DNA of 64,000 nucleotides from Reticulitermes speratus (lineage: Eukaryota; Arthropoda; Insecta; Blattodea; Rhinotermitidae), in assembly GCA_021186555.1 (NCBI GenBank), contig JAJKFL010000013.1:40921144-40985143 (forward strand), given 5' to 3'. The position numbers were made by a program, and so were the translations under genes. Position 1 is the first letter of the stretch. The number at the start of each line of letters is the position of its first letter. The notes beneath the pieces are model-generated. The model saw only the letters and a list, made by a program, of their open reading frames with translations. It searched no databases and was not told where the DNA came from. This document shows positions 13,661 to 26,119 of the stretch, piece after piece.

Positions 13661-13977
13661 TCATGGGACCCAGCCACCACCATGCTTCAACAAGGTAGGG
13701 ACAAAACAAAACACATGACCAATGTGACCCATAGCATCCCTGAGTGTCAAGGTTAAACAACATGGAGTGTGGTAATCAACCACCTGATTCTGCCCACTGT
13801 TCTGCCAGCAGGCTATGCTTGGTAAAGAGACACCAAGCTCCAAGAGCATACTGTGGGTAGTAACACAACCTGCGACCATGTCACTTAATATGTTAACATG
13901 ATGATGGAAACAGAGGCAGTCTCCACCTTCAGGTCGCTGTTTGCCCAGGAAGTCTTCAATACAATTCTCATAATGTG
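13661..13977 (-). other. Unassigned open stretch after an acceptor-like site
   Basis: On the minus strand CTGTTTTCAG is followed by an open frame of about 100 codons (start HYENCIEDFLGKQRPEGGDC, later VVDYHTPCCLTLTLRDAMGH). It is Cys/His-rich and longer than most frames here. I recognise no family, and the opposite strand is also fairly open, so it may be a transposon relic rather than an exon. Confidence 0.2.
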
Positions 13978-14029
13978 CTGAAAACAGTATAAAAGTATAA
14001 AAGTACAAATGCTCCAAGAAACACAAATT

Positions 14030-16300
14030 TCAATCTTACGATCCAACTTGTCAAAATATTTAAAAGGGTAAATATCAAAATAATCATCTCTTTAATATAT
14101 ACATTTATTTAATATGCTATGTTTCTAATGATGTCAAATTAACTTCAAAAGAAACCTCTGAAAACCCCCTTACATCCTTAAGTTGGGCAGTAACAGGCAC
14201 ATAAATTTATCCCTCGTACGAAAACGCAATTTACCGCATTTAAATTACATACTGGTAGGTATGGTTCTTTTGGGCCTTTCAGTAACGTGATCCCGTAACA
14301 GAAAGCCACACCATCAGTCAAGTGACATAAGATCTGATGGCAGACAGTCATGTAATAAAGTGGCATCTTCTCATGGATATAAAAGATTCATAAAAGTTTC
14401 TGGAGGATGAAATAATTACAAGTTGTCTTAATAATTAAATGCAGGAGGTTAAGCTAGATGAGTCACGAATACAGAAATGCTTTAATGAGGCTTTGTTTAA
14501 ATGCACTGTATGTAGATTCGTTGAACTTTTTAAAAATCATCTTTTCAATGCAGTTTTATGTTATAAACCTATAGCTAGTGTTAGCGCATGACAGAAAAAC
14601 AAACTGAAATGTAATCAGCATTCTTGTGTTGTTGATAACAGTTTCAAATTCTGAATCAAATAATGATGTTAACACACAGCATTTCCTCCTAGATGTGCAG
14701 TAATTAAACAAGCAGATACAAATAACTTTACCAACTTTGTTCTTAATATATTCTATTAAGATTAATTTGGATATCATTAAGAACTAATGTACATACATAT
14801 ATCAAGACCAACTCACAGTATAAATGATTAAGCTTGTATTTATTTATTCTTGGCTTAGAATAATGCTTTCAATAGCTCAGATTATCAAATTATATTTCTA
14901 AACATTCATTCATAGGCGTTGAGCAGCTTCCTTTAATAGCAGAAAAAAAATTATTTTTTTAAAATTCCTGTTAAATGAAAATGGATATAAGAATAAGGAC
15001 TGAAGGACTATCTCAATTAAGAAATATCTGCACAAATATTCATCAAGAGCATTATAATCATAAATAAAATGATGTGTGAATTTCAGTATATGGGTCTATA
15101 GGATATGAGGCATCCATAGCACATACAAGCTGACAACCAATAATTAAAAACCCATTTAAGATAGTACACACAAACTCTAACTATTCCGTTTTACTACTGT
15201 ATAATACCATAGAAACTCTCTTCAGATTTAATTAAGTTCTGTCAAAGTCTGATGAAAACGGAATCCACTTAGGGTAGTTTAGAGACAAGTACTCTTCACA
15301 GCCGATTTAACAATGGAACCAAGAAGCTTAATTTTCTGTCACATATTGTAAAATAAGTTGGCATCTCAAACTTTAACTCTTTTGGGCTCCAAATCATGTA
15401 TGAGTCTGAATTTCTGAACATCTGATCCAATCTATGCTGAAGATGAAACAACAATTGGCCTTACTTTCATCTGTTAATTGGCTTTTCTAAACATCCAAAT
15501 TCATGTAATGTACAGAAAATAGATGACATCTACCATTCACATGGTATATCAACAGTGTCACATTTTGGTTTCCACACCATTTATTTTGCCATCTGAGAAT
15601 CAGACCAGCATTTTGTAAAGTTCTTCCTTATATAGGTATCCACATTGAAGAATCCTCTGTATAAAACTGTAATGCATACTCCCGAACAAAGCAAATTTAG
15701 ATACACCGTGCTTCACACATCAGGACTGTGTCACCTAAGATGTGAGACGATTCAATGTAACGGTATACATGACAATATTACTGGCAGTGTGTAACTCATG
15801 CAGTGGCCATTTCATCAGGCAAGCAGTATCAGAAATTTCTAGAGAAGAACTTCAAACAGTACTTAATAATCTGTCCACCAGGTGTCAAGCATGTCTGAGA
15901 GTTTAAAGAGGTCACTTCCAACAACTACTCTAACACATGGTAAGTTACATTATATATTATATGAGGAAATATAAGGCTGATGCTTGCAGTGCATATGGGC
16001 TCAGTTTTTAGTTCAACTTTCTGTATCTTTAGACCTTCTGTCTACCAAACCATCACTGAGAATGGAGTAAAAGTTTCTAATTATGATCAAATCATAAAAA
16101 CATTTCCAGAACTTTATCTCTATATCAACATTTCTAAATAATTAATGGACTGGACATTGCAGTTCAGTGGTCATCAGTCCTGCCTTTTATGAAGGAGGTC
16201 CTCAGCTCTATTCTTTGCCCAAGACCAGCTATCCTCTTAGGCTTTTGCTGTGGTGTAGTTGAGGTCTTCAATCTTCTGTGATTTTGTGCAGTGACAATTG
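14030..16300. other. Intergenic stretch, nothing recognised
   Basis: AT-rich with short unrelated open frames. No repeat termini, exons or RNA genes were identified. Confidence 0.45.
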
Positions 16301-16310
16301 GTAGTTCATT

Positions 16311-16352
16311 ACCGATGTTTCAGGACAGTGTGTCAGTCCCAAAACGTCGGTA
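16311..16352 (-). repeat. Short remnant of the fold-back (hammerhead-like) repeat family
   Basis: Read on the minus strand, GGGAC-loop-GTCCT is followed by GAAAC ATC GGT, the same stem plus GAAAC block as the palindrome at 38854-39099. A piece of the opposite arm (AAAACGTCGG) follows directly, so the two arms are collapsed by a deletion. Confidence 0.6.
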
Positions 16353-16598
16353 CTTTAAAGTATTTCATAACTAAATCCTTCCCCACAATTCCTATCCCAT
16401 TATTCATAACCATCCTTCCCATCAACAATACCTATGTAGTTGGGAAGGCATGTTAAATAGATTAAGAAAGAAAAAAGAAAGGAAAAAAAAAAAAAAACAT
16501 ACACACAAATAACTCTATGGTATGGGATCTTCCTCGAGTAACCCCACAGCTGTCCAACTGAATATCCCTCCTGATACGGAACAAAAAAGGTTCATCAC

Positions 16599-16599
<1 letters not shown>

Positions 16600-16627
<28 letters not shown>
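16600..16627. repeat. 28-base A homopolymer
   Basis: A pure A run following about 90 bp of non-repetitive sequence. It looks like the tail of a retroposed RNA, but no flanking target duplication was found. A second A-rich patch lies at 16465-16498. Confidence 0.85.
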
Positions 16628-16629
<2 letters not shown>

Positions 16630-16639
16630 CTCATATTTG

Positions 16640-18150
16640 AAACCTATCCTGAGCCAATTCAATCCAGCTCATATCTTCAGTCATTTTCCCCAAAATCCAG
16701 TTTAGTACTGTCATCCACTCCAAGTACTTGTATGAGAGCAACTAATATAAATTTTGTCTAGCATGACTCACTCAGAAGTGAATTTTTACTGGCCTGTATT
16801 GTCTGGAACTGTAAAGACCACCTACTTCATAAAGAGATTTGTTTTAAATGCAAGTTGCTTCTCCACAAAGTCACATGGATACATAAGAGTGGACATTCAA
16901 TCAGTTCCCTAAATTACCTTGAAAATTTCTCATAACTGGAAGATTACTGCCACTAAATTCTGTACCAGAATTCCTAGAGTTTGTACTTAGTTCTCATATA
17001 TGCACAAATTACAGCAGTGGTTCCTAAATTTTTTTCAGCTTGCAGAATACATGGAAAAATAATTTTTATTGTTATCAGAATTCAAAATAGGAACAATGGT
17101 ACTATAAAAAATGCCATATTATACTACGGACCCAAACAGATAACCAACTTTTACTTGAATGGAGGTGTTCTGCCAGTGAAATAAGTAATCCTAGGAGTCT
17201 TTTATCATCAGTGTTCTGCAAAACCATGGTTTGAGAAGCACTGAATCAGAAAATCCAAACACCTCATTCAAAGGTTATTAAAATTCTACATGTTGTAAGA
17301 TATTCATAACATTGGTACAGACTGCCAGTTAAATGACCTTGTAGTTTCAAATTTTGAGAATAAATCTGAATGTGATTACAGACTTCAAGTTCTAAGCCTG
17401 AATAACTGAAATTTCTTCAGTAATTGATAAGCTCTACATCACATTACACTTTCATTTTAAGCTGTCAGTCATCTGACCTGCAGTAGTTCTTCACACAAAA
17501 TTCAATTTTTTTTTGTTGTTACTGACCAAACGATAATTTCAGAATTCTCTTGAATGTTATGAAACTTATATTATGCAGTAAGATCCAACTACAAATTCTT
17601 ATAATCATTAAATAAAACATGTTTTAGCAATACATATGTCACATTAATGTAAGGCAATGGAGTATACAACAAAACCAGTAACAGCATCTGCTTCATGGAA
17701 TTACCATTCTAACAGTGGTTTTGCAATAAAACAGGCAAAACCGTAAAATTTGTGATACAGACACTCCCGATGTACGTAAGGGTTCAGTTCTGCAAACCCT
17801 TATGTAACTCGAATTTTATGTTGGAATTTGATGCACTATACCCCATATGTATATTATACATTATACTCCATATATATACAAAATTTTATGTACATATGAG
17901 ATACAAGTGTGTGTACTGTTAGTCCAATAACTGTCTACTGAGACAATAAGCACAATGTAATTGTGTTAAAACCTTAGCAATAATGTGGGTACAGTAAATA
18001 AGTAAATGGACGTAATGAAAATAAGTCTTATGTAAGCCTGGCCTGAGGGGGTGGAAGGGTTAGTGCCTGTATTCCTCCGCTACTTCTGGTTCACTGTGCT
18101 TTCATTTCTGTAAAGGAAAATATGGCACACATTTCAAAAAGTATATAATA
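16640..18150. other. Intergenic stretch, nothing recognised
   Basis: AT-rich sequence downstream of SLC25A11 on its strand. No exon or repeat terminus is evident. Confidence 0.45.
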
Positions 18151-18154
18151 ATAT

Positions 18155-18160
18155 TTTATT
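18155..18160 (-). terminator. Candidate polyadenylation signal for SLC25A11
   Basis: TTTATT on the plus strand reads AATAAA on the minus strand, about 265 bp past the SLC25A11 stop codon. Confidence 0.45.
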
Positions 18161-18422
18161 ATTATCAAAAACTGAATACGTAGGGGTGTGCCTGTACTAC
18201 CACGTTCCAAATATTTAAGTATGGAAGAACCTGTATGAACAGAGCATTTAAAACCAAACAAAAAGCCAATAAACAACAGACAAATAAACACAATCTGGTA
18301 CAGTAAGTGATAAAAATGAATACTAAAATATTTTCAAATTGAAAATATTAAAAACATCGTTTCCTTTGCCTTAATGATAAACAAGGATGCCTAACAGCAT
18401 GCAGTCTTCTTATGTCATTCAA

Positions 18423-21400
18423 TTACAGTCCACCTCCTTTTCCACTTGTGTCTCCAAGAACATGTTTCTTGTACATATGGTTCATCTGTTCTAAGAATAT
18501 GAATGTCAGAACAGTGTGTGGACCAAGTCGAGCATAGTATGGAGTGAATCCTTTCCAAAGAGCAAAGAAGCCCTCTTTGCGTACAACCTTTGCTAGTACA
18601 TCAACAGCGCCAGTATATTCTGGTTTTCCATCAACTGTTTTCATATTCTGGATTCTGAAGTGGACAGAAAATAAGGCAATGAATTAGAAATAAATATACA
18701 TTTATATTGCCATAGCAGCAGAAGGCATAAATTTTACAATATGCAGTACTTTTTTTACTCAGCATTATACCACTTCTGTCTGTGGAATTTTCTCCTTAAA
18801 GTTTACAGCTGGAATAAAGAATAGCCTAGTTCAAAGGGATAGGAAGCATATTAAGCAAAAATGATTACATTTATGAGTATCGGGGATCAAAGACAATGTA
18901 GCAGATGAAGTATTCAGTTATTATTATCAGTATTATTACTTCTGTAATAAAGTTGCCAGTTAAGAGAGTTTGTGAATGAAAAGGGAGGGTGTGACATTAT
19001 CTATGGGAAGTTCGTAAAACAGCCGCAGATGTCTTCAGATGTTTTGCTACTAGGTATCTCTTCTCCCAGGATATGGCACTGTGTCACTGGGTGATTGGTG
19101 CCCAACATTTCAAGACAGGGTGGTGCTCTCATATTCAAGGGTCGAAATGTCCAATGAAGAATTCTTCATTGGACCAATTACCCAGTGATTTGGAGCCATA
19201 TCCCAGAAGAATAGAGACTTCAAATGCATTAATGAAAATCCTTAAACCTCATATGTGGCACTACTTGTTGGTTATTTGGGACATGGTTTATGTGTACTGC
19301 AGCATCACAAACACGCATAGGAAATCTGGAGGTGAAGTTCCGCACATTCAATCATAATTACTGCATGCGAGTGATACACTTCCTATTCCAGTCCTCTCTG
19401 CCAATACAGAAATACCAGTGTTACCCACTGCTTGAAGAATCTCAAAGTTGCCAGACTTGAGGTTCCTACAGCACAGTTGATGAAGACTGAAGTCATCTGG
19501 GATGCTATGCCATGTCAACTGGTAAACATTTAACATCATTTAAGGAACTACGTAACAGCTGACAAGGTGTAAGATCCCAGGAGACTTGTATCTTCAACCC
19601 CAGCACTGCCACGGTTTTGATACTAGTGTTACATAATATGCAAAATATGCCACATTTTTTCTGATTGTTCCATGTTTATATTACAAGATTAAATAAAATA
19701 TACTGTATTGCAATAACACTGTGTTGACTGAATGGACTTTTGTAAACTGCCCACGTCTTGCTAATGTAACCAACAGCCTCTCAATATGTGGATTCACTAT
19801 CACTACTCCCACTATCATTTGTGTATAAGTTATTGTCTATAAAAAGCAGGTCTCAATACATTATTTTTAAAATTTTACCTAGTTTTTGCTATGTCAACTG
19901 GCATTGAAGCAGCTGTTGTAACAAGCCCAGAAATCATACTGCTAACAAAATGGCAGAAGACATTATCTTTGAAGTAACCTGAAAAAAAGCAACTGAATTA
20001 AAGGCAGGTGATCTTTATCATATTGTTTAAACTTAGATCTTCACTCTTGTGGGTTGTTGCACAGCAGAGGTTGATGTGGTTTGTAACAAACCAACCTACA
20101 CTATGCAAGAAACCAGAAGAGCAAAGATCTCAACTACACTGCTGCAAAAGCCCAAAAATCTCCCATCACTTCCATTCACTGTATCTTAACGCTATCAGAC
20201 CAGTTATTTAAATGTCCTTTGTGTACTAATTTTTATGCATCTTTTGCATGATTGCATAACATGAACACATACAGGGCTCTTTGTCAAACCACACATTTCA
20301 TCTGGAGTACTGTTGGAGAAATTTTCATGAAAACTCATATGAACATAATGCCACATTTTGATTTCCTGTGATCAGTAATGACATGGTGGAGGCACAACTT
20401 TGTGAGATGGGAGCACCACTCTAGCCACTTAATGCAGACGCTTCAAATAAAGTATGGGAACAGATATTCAAAAAATACGCACCATTTGTTAAGGTACTTT
20501 TTTGGGGGGGTGGAGGTGGGGGGTGGAGGATGTAAAACAACAAAGTGGAGGTATAGCCTCTGCTTTGATGGTAGTAACTACAAGGCCAAGGAAGCTAGTC
20601 ACTTGAAATTTGGAACAGAGATATAGCATAAACATACCTACAAAGTCTGCCTTAAATATTGTTTATGATGTAACAATCACAGACACGCAACCCTTTCAGT
20701 TTAGATGCAACAACTTTAATGTATATAAAATATGCACTTCATATACTTTTAAAAACTAACTTCTCTCAGTTTCTCACCTATGGTCATATGTGCAAGAATT
20801 CAGAAAGCTAGCACATGTGCTAAACTGCATTTTACTATTGTGTTATTCATATATTCACATTATCTGCATGTGGATTATGACACCTGTTGTCTAATTTAGA
20901 ATAATAAACACGTTGGTTTAAGAAGAGCATACGCTTCTTTAAAATTAAGAGGTTAAGACAGTGTGGGATTTGAGGTTCCTACAGTGGTGTTGCTGAAGAT
21001 TCAAACCTACCGGGATGTTACGCCATGTCAATTGCAGTAAACTGTTACCAGTGTTTCCAAGCATCATAGCACCTTCATCTTCACAGTGAAGCAATTCAAG
21101 GAAAGTTCCCTCTCCTCTTGTACCTTCTTGAACTGCTTCACTCTGAAGATAAAGGTCAGTAACTATTTACCAATCAATATGGCTTAATTTCCCAGAATAC
21201 TTGGAACTTCAGGTTAAGAGAAATCTCAATTGTACACATAAAGGGTGACTCCAAAGTAAATACAGGACACAATGAACAGTGAGTGTTAAGGGAATATGCT
21301 TGACAGTTTCCTGCTGCCCATTGTTTCTCGGGGGGGGGGGGGGGGGGGGGGGACAATTACGACAAACTGCACTTCATGCAAGATGGAACACCACCACATT

Positions 21401-24400
21401 TTGCAATTCCATTCATGAGTGGCAAAGGAATAATATGGTACTGTAATTCCATGTGACATTGGAAGTTCTCACAGTGGTTATTTCTCAAATTCTAGTCTGT
21501 ACAATTGTACAGGAGGCTGGGTAGGGTCTGGAAAGGTGCTGAAAATCTCGCCCCCAACAGGATCCGATCCCCGGACAGTCCAGCTCGTGGTGAGTCGCTA
21601 TACCGACTACGCTACCACGGCCCGTATGTTTCTGTTGTAATAAATTTAATTTTGTTTTGCACTTACATAACTAAACATCCATTGCAACTGCTTATTAAAT
21701 AAAATATGTTATATAATACAGCTCTGGAATCAATCATACACTTTAATTATAAATGATTGTATGGATTTTTCCTTGTTTCAAAAATCTCCAGTAATTATTG
21801 AAAATCTTATTACATCACACACACTGTGTTTCTAAATATTACTTTGCCATATTATTCAGTTGTCAGTTACACTATCAGGAGCTGTCATGTTAAGCAGGAT
21901 GTGCATTAAAGAACGCTTTTGCAAAGTACAATTGTTTGGAGCAAGAGGAATCCCTTGTGTTTACACAGGTGAGCACTAGTACAAAGGCATAGGTGACCTT
22001 ATTTGACCAGGAACCAGTTGTAAATTAACATTCCTTTAGAAATCTGGACTGCGTGTATGGACATGTGGCACTGCCTAACATGTCGAGCTACACATGATTT
22101 CAGCTTCCGCCATGATGTAAATAAGATCTGCGATCTCTTGGGATCTTACACAGTACAGAGTGGTAATTTCATACTGACCTATCGGTCCCATCTTCAAAGG
22201 TCAAGTAAGACTACTTGATCCTTGAAGATGGGACCAATAGGCTGTCCTGAATCATCAGTACGGAATTATCACACTACTCTGCGTAAGATCGTAGAAGAGC
22301 ACAGATCTCATGTCAACCTACCATTCCTGTATGTTAAAATATGGTCACTAGCCCCACAGTAACAGGAGATGTAGAATCCCCTATTCCCAGATGATAAACT
22401 TCTACCTCTAAATGAAAATCTGGCTACCAATCTCACATTACCAGGTGGTGTAAAAAACCATTATTCCTAGATGATAAAGGTTAATTATACCAGTATTTTT
22501 CATACCATTGCAACATACATGTTTATGAGACAGTGAAAGTGACCACAGCCTTCTCTGCAGCACATATTTTGTCAGCAATGTCAGTGAATGAAAGTCAAAA
22601 AAGGTCAATGTGGCAACATACAGTGTCACTTCATTTAGAACCAGATAACAGAGAAACATTCATCTATGTGCGTTTTGATAATCTGTAATATATTCATCCT
22701 TAATATGTTAAAAAATTAATAATCAGTGCTCTCACACATAATATTTCTCTGTTATAAGAACAACTGAGATAAATGGTGAATAACTTAGGCCTGTGGTCCC
22801 AACACTATGCTTTGCTACATACCAAAGTAGGGTGTCTAATTTTTCAATTACCGTAAAGAAGAAAATGTTTGTAACTTCATTAATTGTAAATGCAATTAAA
22901 ACAACTATCTGACCTGTATCAAGGAGGAACTGTTTAGCTTGTGAGTAGGATGCAAGTTGAGCAGCATTCACCACCATGGCTCGACCCATGGTCGGAAGAG
23001 CTCCTCGCCAGAGTGTGAAGACTCCTTCTTCTTTCACAATACGAAATAATGAGTCAAACACGTTTTTGTAATTCCGTCTTTCTGCTGGAGGCAAACGACC
23101 ATCAGCTGTCATTCTGATCAATGCTACTTCTGCAGGTGTTCCTACAAAAGCACCTACTACTCCGGCTGCCATGCCCAGACCTGCTTTTACAAAGAAACCT
23201 GGGGGCTTGCCATCTGTCCTAAGGGTCAGTTACAAAACATACAATTAAGATTTACAGTGGATGAAATTCTAAGACATCAAAAAATTAAATGATCAAATTC
23301 ATGAGGTAGTAATACAAATGTGAGGCCAGTTACAAGCTGGGCATTTTACTGCCACAATAATAGAGGGGGGGGGGGGGGGGGGAAGTCTTGAATATGCTAT
23401 GTTTATAACAAATTAACAAAATTTTCTGAGTATTTAAATTAAATTCCTTTGTTGTGATGAATTGTCATTTCAATACTTATATGACATTATGTGGATTCAC
23501 AGATCTCTTTTTACAGATTTTTCATTGCACTTGAGTGACTTGAACATCAAATTACAATGGGTTTAACAAGTCAATTGATGTTAGGTTTGATAATATAAAT
23601 AATGACACTTTTAATTATCTGCCAAACCTACTAAAACACATAACTGATCTGGCAGCTGATGAAAAACCAGTCACTTTGACAGAAGTGGATGTAACGTAAT
23701 TTATTTTAGAAGGTACAGAAGAGTTGGGTTACATTCAAATCAAATTTCATCTAGCAGTCCTCCTGATTGTTATAAGTAAGAACAACTGGATTATTACCAG
23801 CATTACTTTCACCTCACAGAACAAATGAAGTGTAGTTTCTTGTTGACCAAAATTGGTTATGTTATTCAAAAATAACAAATCTCACCCTAAAAATGTTTAA
23901 AATGATAGGGTACATATTCCATAACTGGTTATCATATACAAAAATAACAAATCTCACCCTGAGAACGTTTCAAAGAGCCAAGTATATATTCCAAGTCTTG
24001 TGGTTGTATACGTAGCTTGTCGAAGGAGTCCAGCTGACAGACCAGTATACATAGCCAAAATGCCTTCATTTTTTATTATTCCTTGAATTGCATGAAAACT
24101 TGTTTTGTATTCCCTTGCCTTCCCTCCTTCACCACTTAATTGCATCCTATTCTTTACCAGATCAAGAGGTTGGACGACACACGTTGCACCCATGCTGTAA
24201 ATCATCACAGTTTTGTTAGGAATGTAAATTAAATCCACATCTCGTCATACATGTCAATTTCTATCTACAACACATCGCTACATGGTTTTACTGCTCAAAC
24301 AAAAACTCCGCGTCTTCGGAAATGACTATTTAAACGTTCCACACCCAAACGCATATTGAAATCCATAAAATCCATTACTGCATGAAGAAATACTGTATTC

Positions 24401-24763
24401 CATTACTAGAGGGGCAAAGTGAGGTTGTACCCTGCCTAATTAAGCACCACGCCGTCAAGGCATATGCGATAGGGCAAGTACATCTGCACGCCCCGGCCGC
24501 TTCACTTCCGAGGAAAAAGCCCAAGGTACCCATTGCAAAAGAGGCTGCGTGGGCCCCAGAGCTAGTCTGGACGCTTAGTAGACGAGGAAAATCTGTTGCC
24601 TGCCGGGAATCGAACCAAGATACCTCGGTCGTCCAGCCGCTATACCTGCTCCTCAATACTAGCAATAGTAAATGTTGTTGAAAGATATTGCCACTTACCC
24701 GGCAAGTCCACCAAAAAGAAACTTAATAGAATTGGGAATCGTCTTCGCCTTTTCTCCCGCCAT
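18423..24763 (-). CDS. SLC25A11: Mitochondrial 2-oxoglutarate/malate carrier protein
   Basis: Five coding exons on the minus strand join in phase: 24763-24699, 24194-23958, 23218-22914, 19978-19879 and 18654-18423 (312 aa plus stop; human 314). It swaps 2-oxoglutarate for malate across the inner mitochondrial membrane as part of the malate-aspartate shuttle. All three SLC25 repeats are present, with carrier signatures QPLDLVKNR (first repeat, residues 30-38), GTPAEVALIRM (second) and MPVDIAKTR (third). Other near-identical blocks to the vertebrate protein are FLFGGLAGMGA, GLSAGLLRQATYTTTRLGIY, NAAQLASYSQ and KGFTPYYARLGPHTVLTF. The start is set by ATG at 24763, giving the short MAGEKAKTIPNSIKFLF leader typical of the family. 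Intron 3 (2.9 kb) holds fold-back repeats and a SINE; intron 1 holds another SINE close to the donor. No defect is seen. Confidence 0.97.
18655..19878. repeat. SLC25A11 intron 4 with a fold-back repeat end
   Basis: Within this intron, about 19430-19545 carries TTGAGGTTCCTACAGCACAG and ATGCCATGTCAACTGG, shared with 20960-21065 and, more loosely, 32460-32650. This looks like the outer end of the fold-back family found elsewhere in the window. The rest of the intron is unremarkable. Confidence 0.5.
20960..21065. repeat. Fold-back repeat end in SLC25A11 intron 3
   Basis: TTTGAGGTTCCTACAGTG, then GGGATGTTACGCCATGTC, aligns with the copy near 19430-19545. Neither copy contains a coding frame. Confidence 0.55.
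21330..21352. repeat. 23-base G homopolymer
   Basis: An uninterrupted G run directly before a Tc1/mariner transposase fragment. Confidence 0.95.
21360..21445 (+). mobile_element. Tc1/mariner-superfamily transposase scrap
   Basis: The plus frame reads YDKLHFMQDGTPPHFAIPF, matching the catalytic-Asp block (QDGAPPHF) of insect DDE transposases. Only about 25 codons survive, and no termini are visible. Confidence 0.7.
21500..21630 (-). mobile_element. tRNA-derived SINE head
   Basis: On the minus strand GGCCGTGGTAGCGTAGTCGG supplies an A-box-like motif (TAGCGTAGTCGG) and GGATCGGATCC about 40 bp on supplies a B-box-like motif. This is the layout of a pol III promoter in a tRNA-derived SINE. There is no complete cloverleaf, so it is not called a tRNA gene. 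Confidence 0.65.
22091..22325. repeat. Decayed fold-back element in SLC25A11 intron 3
   Basis: Two inverted arms meet at a 4-nt spacer (22208-22211), with TCAAGTA at 22201-22207 against TACTTGA at 22212-22218. Each arm carries TTGAAGATGGGACC, and the left arm extends to GATTTCAGCTTCCGCC. On the minus strand that reads as the same terminal sequence (GGCGGAAGC...GAAATC) as the element at 38854-39099. Both arms have diverged. Confidence 0.75.
23365..23382. repeat. 18-base G homopolymer in SLC25A11 intron 2
   Basis: An uninterrupted G run; the rest of intron 2 (23219-23957) shows nothing recognisable. Confidence 0.95.
24410..24668 (-). mobile_element. tRNA-derived SINE in SLC25A11 intron 1
   Basis: Minus-strand GAGCAGGTATAGCGGCTGG is an A-box-like block and GGTTCGATTCCCGGC 30 bp on is a good B box. 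About 180 bp of body follow. The element ends about 30 bp from the exon 1 donor at 24698, so SINE sequence sits very near the splice site. No target duplication is clear. Confidence 0.75.
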
Positions 24764-25245
24764 TGTGACGAACGTGATATGCGATTATCCTTTAAAGCAT
24801 ATAATCCACACCGCAGCACACTCAGGAGGCCTCAGCCTCACTGACACTGCGCATTCTCTCCTCCAGCTGTGCTGGTCAGCTGTTCCACTGCTCTAACCAA
24901 AATGTGTCCCTACATTCGCTACAGAGAATAAAATTTTATTACGTTACATTATGTAACTGTAATATTGCTGTATATTAACGCACTAAGAAGCCACTAATGT
25001 GAAAAGTTATCGTATCTTTTAACCATTCCTACGCCGCTTACTGAGTAAATGCCATGGAACCAGGAACTGTAATAAGGATGGGCGCGAAGTTTGATTTCGA
25101 AGTAATCAAAAGATTTGATACAAAGTTATTATTAATCAAAATAAACAATGATATCGTCCAGAGTCGTTTATGTTGATAAAATAGATACATTCACACAACA
25201 AAAACTTTTGCTCCTGCCATGCCTACGTAGTTTGGTACATAGATA
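24764..25245. promoter_or_regulatory. Probable SLC25A11 promoter and 5' leader, then intergenic DNA
   Basis: The first 200 bp upstream of the SLC25A11 ATG are GC-richer than the surroundings. I see no convincing TATA box or start site; the assignment rests on position only. Confidence 0.3.
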
Positions 25246-25289
25246 ATTGATTTCATAGTTCTTAACCTAGAAAATATATTACTACTACT

Positions 25290-25560
25290 ATATATTGTAA
25301 GGGCACTCCTCGGTCTGACAATACTAGAAAAAATTAGAAACACAGAAATTAGAGAAAGAATAAACGTAAAAAATACAGTTAAAGAAATTGAAGAATACCA
25401 AAGTGACCGGGTAAAGTACGTAGAAAGAATGAGAAATGCTAGAATACCACAGCAAGCCCTAAAATACAAACCGACGGATGGGAGAGAGCGAGGGAGACTA
25501 AGAATAAGATGTAGGGACCAAATTCATCTTTAGAGACAGGAACAGGCTCAATATCCTAAA
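25290..25560 (+). mobile_element. Non-LTR retrotransposon (LINE), C-terminal end of the RT ORF
   Basis: The plus frame reads LTILEKIRNTEIRERINVKN, then EIEEYQSDRVKYVERMRNAR, IPQQALKYKP and GRLRIRCRDQ. This is the usual order at the C-terminus of insect LINE ORF2 (IRNEEIR, W..HV.RM...R.P, YKP.GRR..GRPR.RW.DQ). Only the end is present, with a stop soon after, so it is a 5'-truncated relic. Confidence 0.8.
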
Positions 25561-25614
25561 TCTGCAGAGGCTCAGGAGGAGAAAATAATACGAGTACGTT
25601 GTAAGGAACGTCTA

Positions 25615-26110
25615 CAAGACATGTACAAACAAGATAGGCAATGTACGTATAACGTGACATTGTGGCGCGTTCGCGTAACCACTGTTGCCATGGAAACGCA
25701 ATAATACCTTCACTTTGTATTGTTGAGCTACATAAGTAGCTGTCAACAACATAAGACTCTTGAAAGTTGCCATGAAAAAGCAACAATGGTTTCCCTTTCC
25801 ATTGTTTATAGAGCTACAAAATATTTCGTACTGCTGTCAACAATATAAATGTACTTGGGTTTTCACGCAAAGTGCCCGACATTTTTGTCCAATTTTAGCA
25901 AAATTTAGATTTTCCCGACAGATTTTCATAAAAGATTCCAATAACAACTCCAATTAAATACGTCCAGTGCGAGCCGAGTTGATACATGCGGACGGACAGA
26001 CAGACGGATGGACGGACGGACGGACGGATGGGTAGACATGGCGAAGACAAGATGGGCTTTTCGCGACTATGAGAACACGCCTCAAAATGTTTCCGAAAAG
26101 TGTGAAACGC
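25615..26110 (+). repeat. Dispersed repeat family with GACG/GACA microsatellite, copy 1
   Basis: It shares AGGCAATGTACGTATAACGT, a CGCGTTCGCGTAACC-type block, TGTTGCCATGGAAACGCAAT and the AGTGCGAGCCGAGTTG + GCGGACGGACAGAC block with the copies at 30730-31300 and 33110-33530. An expanded GACG/GATG microsatellite lies at 25991-26033. Class unknown; it directly follows a LINE fragment in the same orientation, so it might be a LINE 3' region. Confidence 0.75.
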
Positions 26111-26119
26111 GCCATCATT

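Noticed and set aside
16462-16761. Open frames rich in Lys (plus) and Phe (minus)
   Set aside because: Generated by A homopolymers; no biological signal.
19073-19357. 94-codon plus-strand frame in SLC25A11 intron 4
   Set aside because: Lies antisense inside an intron next to a fold-back repeat end; probably translated repeat sequence.
24595-24660. Possible tRNA gene
   Set aside because: A and B boxes are present, but acceptor and anticodon stems do not close, and a body of about 180 bp follows; it fits a SINE.
25991-26033. CRISPR-like regular repeat
   Set aside because: It is a 4-bp GACG/GATG microsatellite in eukaryotic DNA with no spacers.
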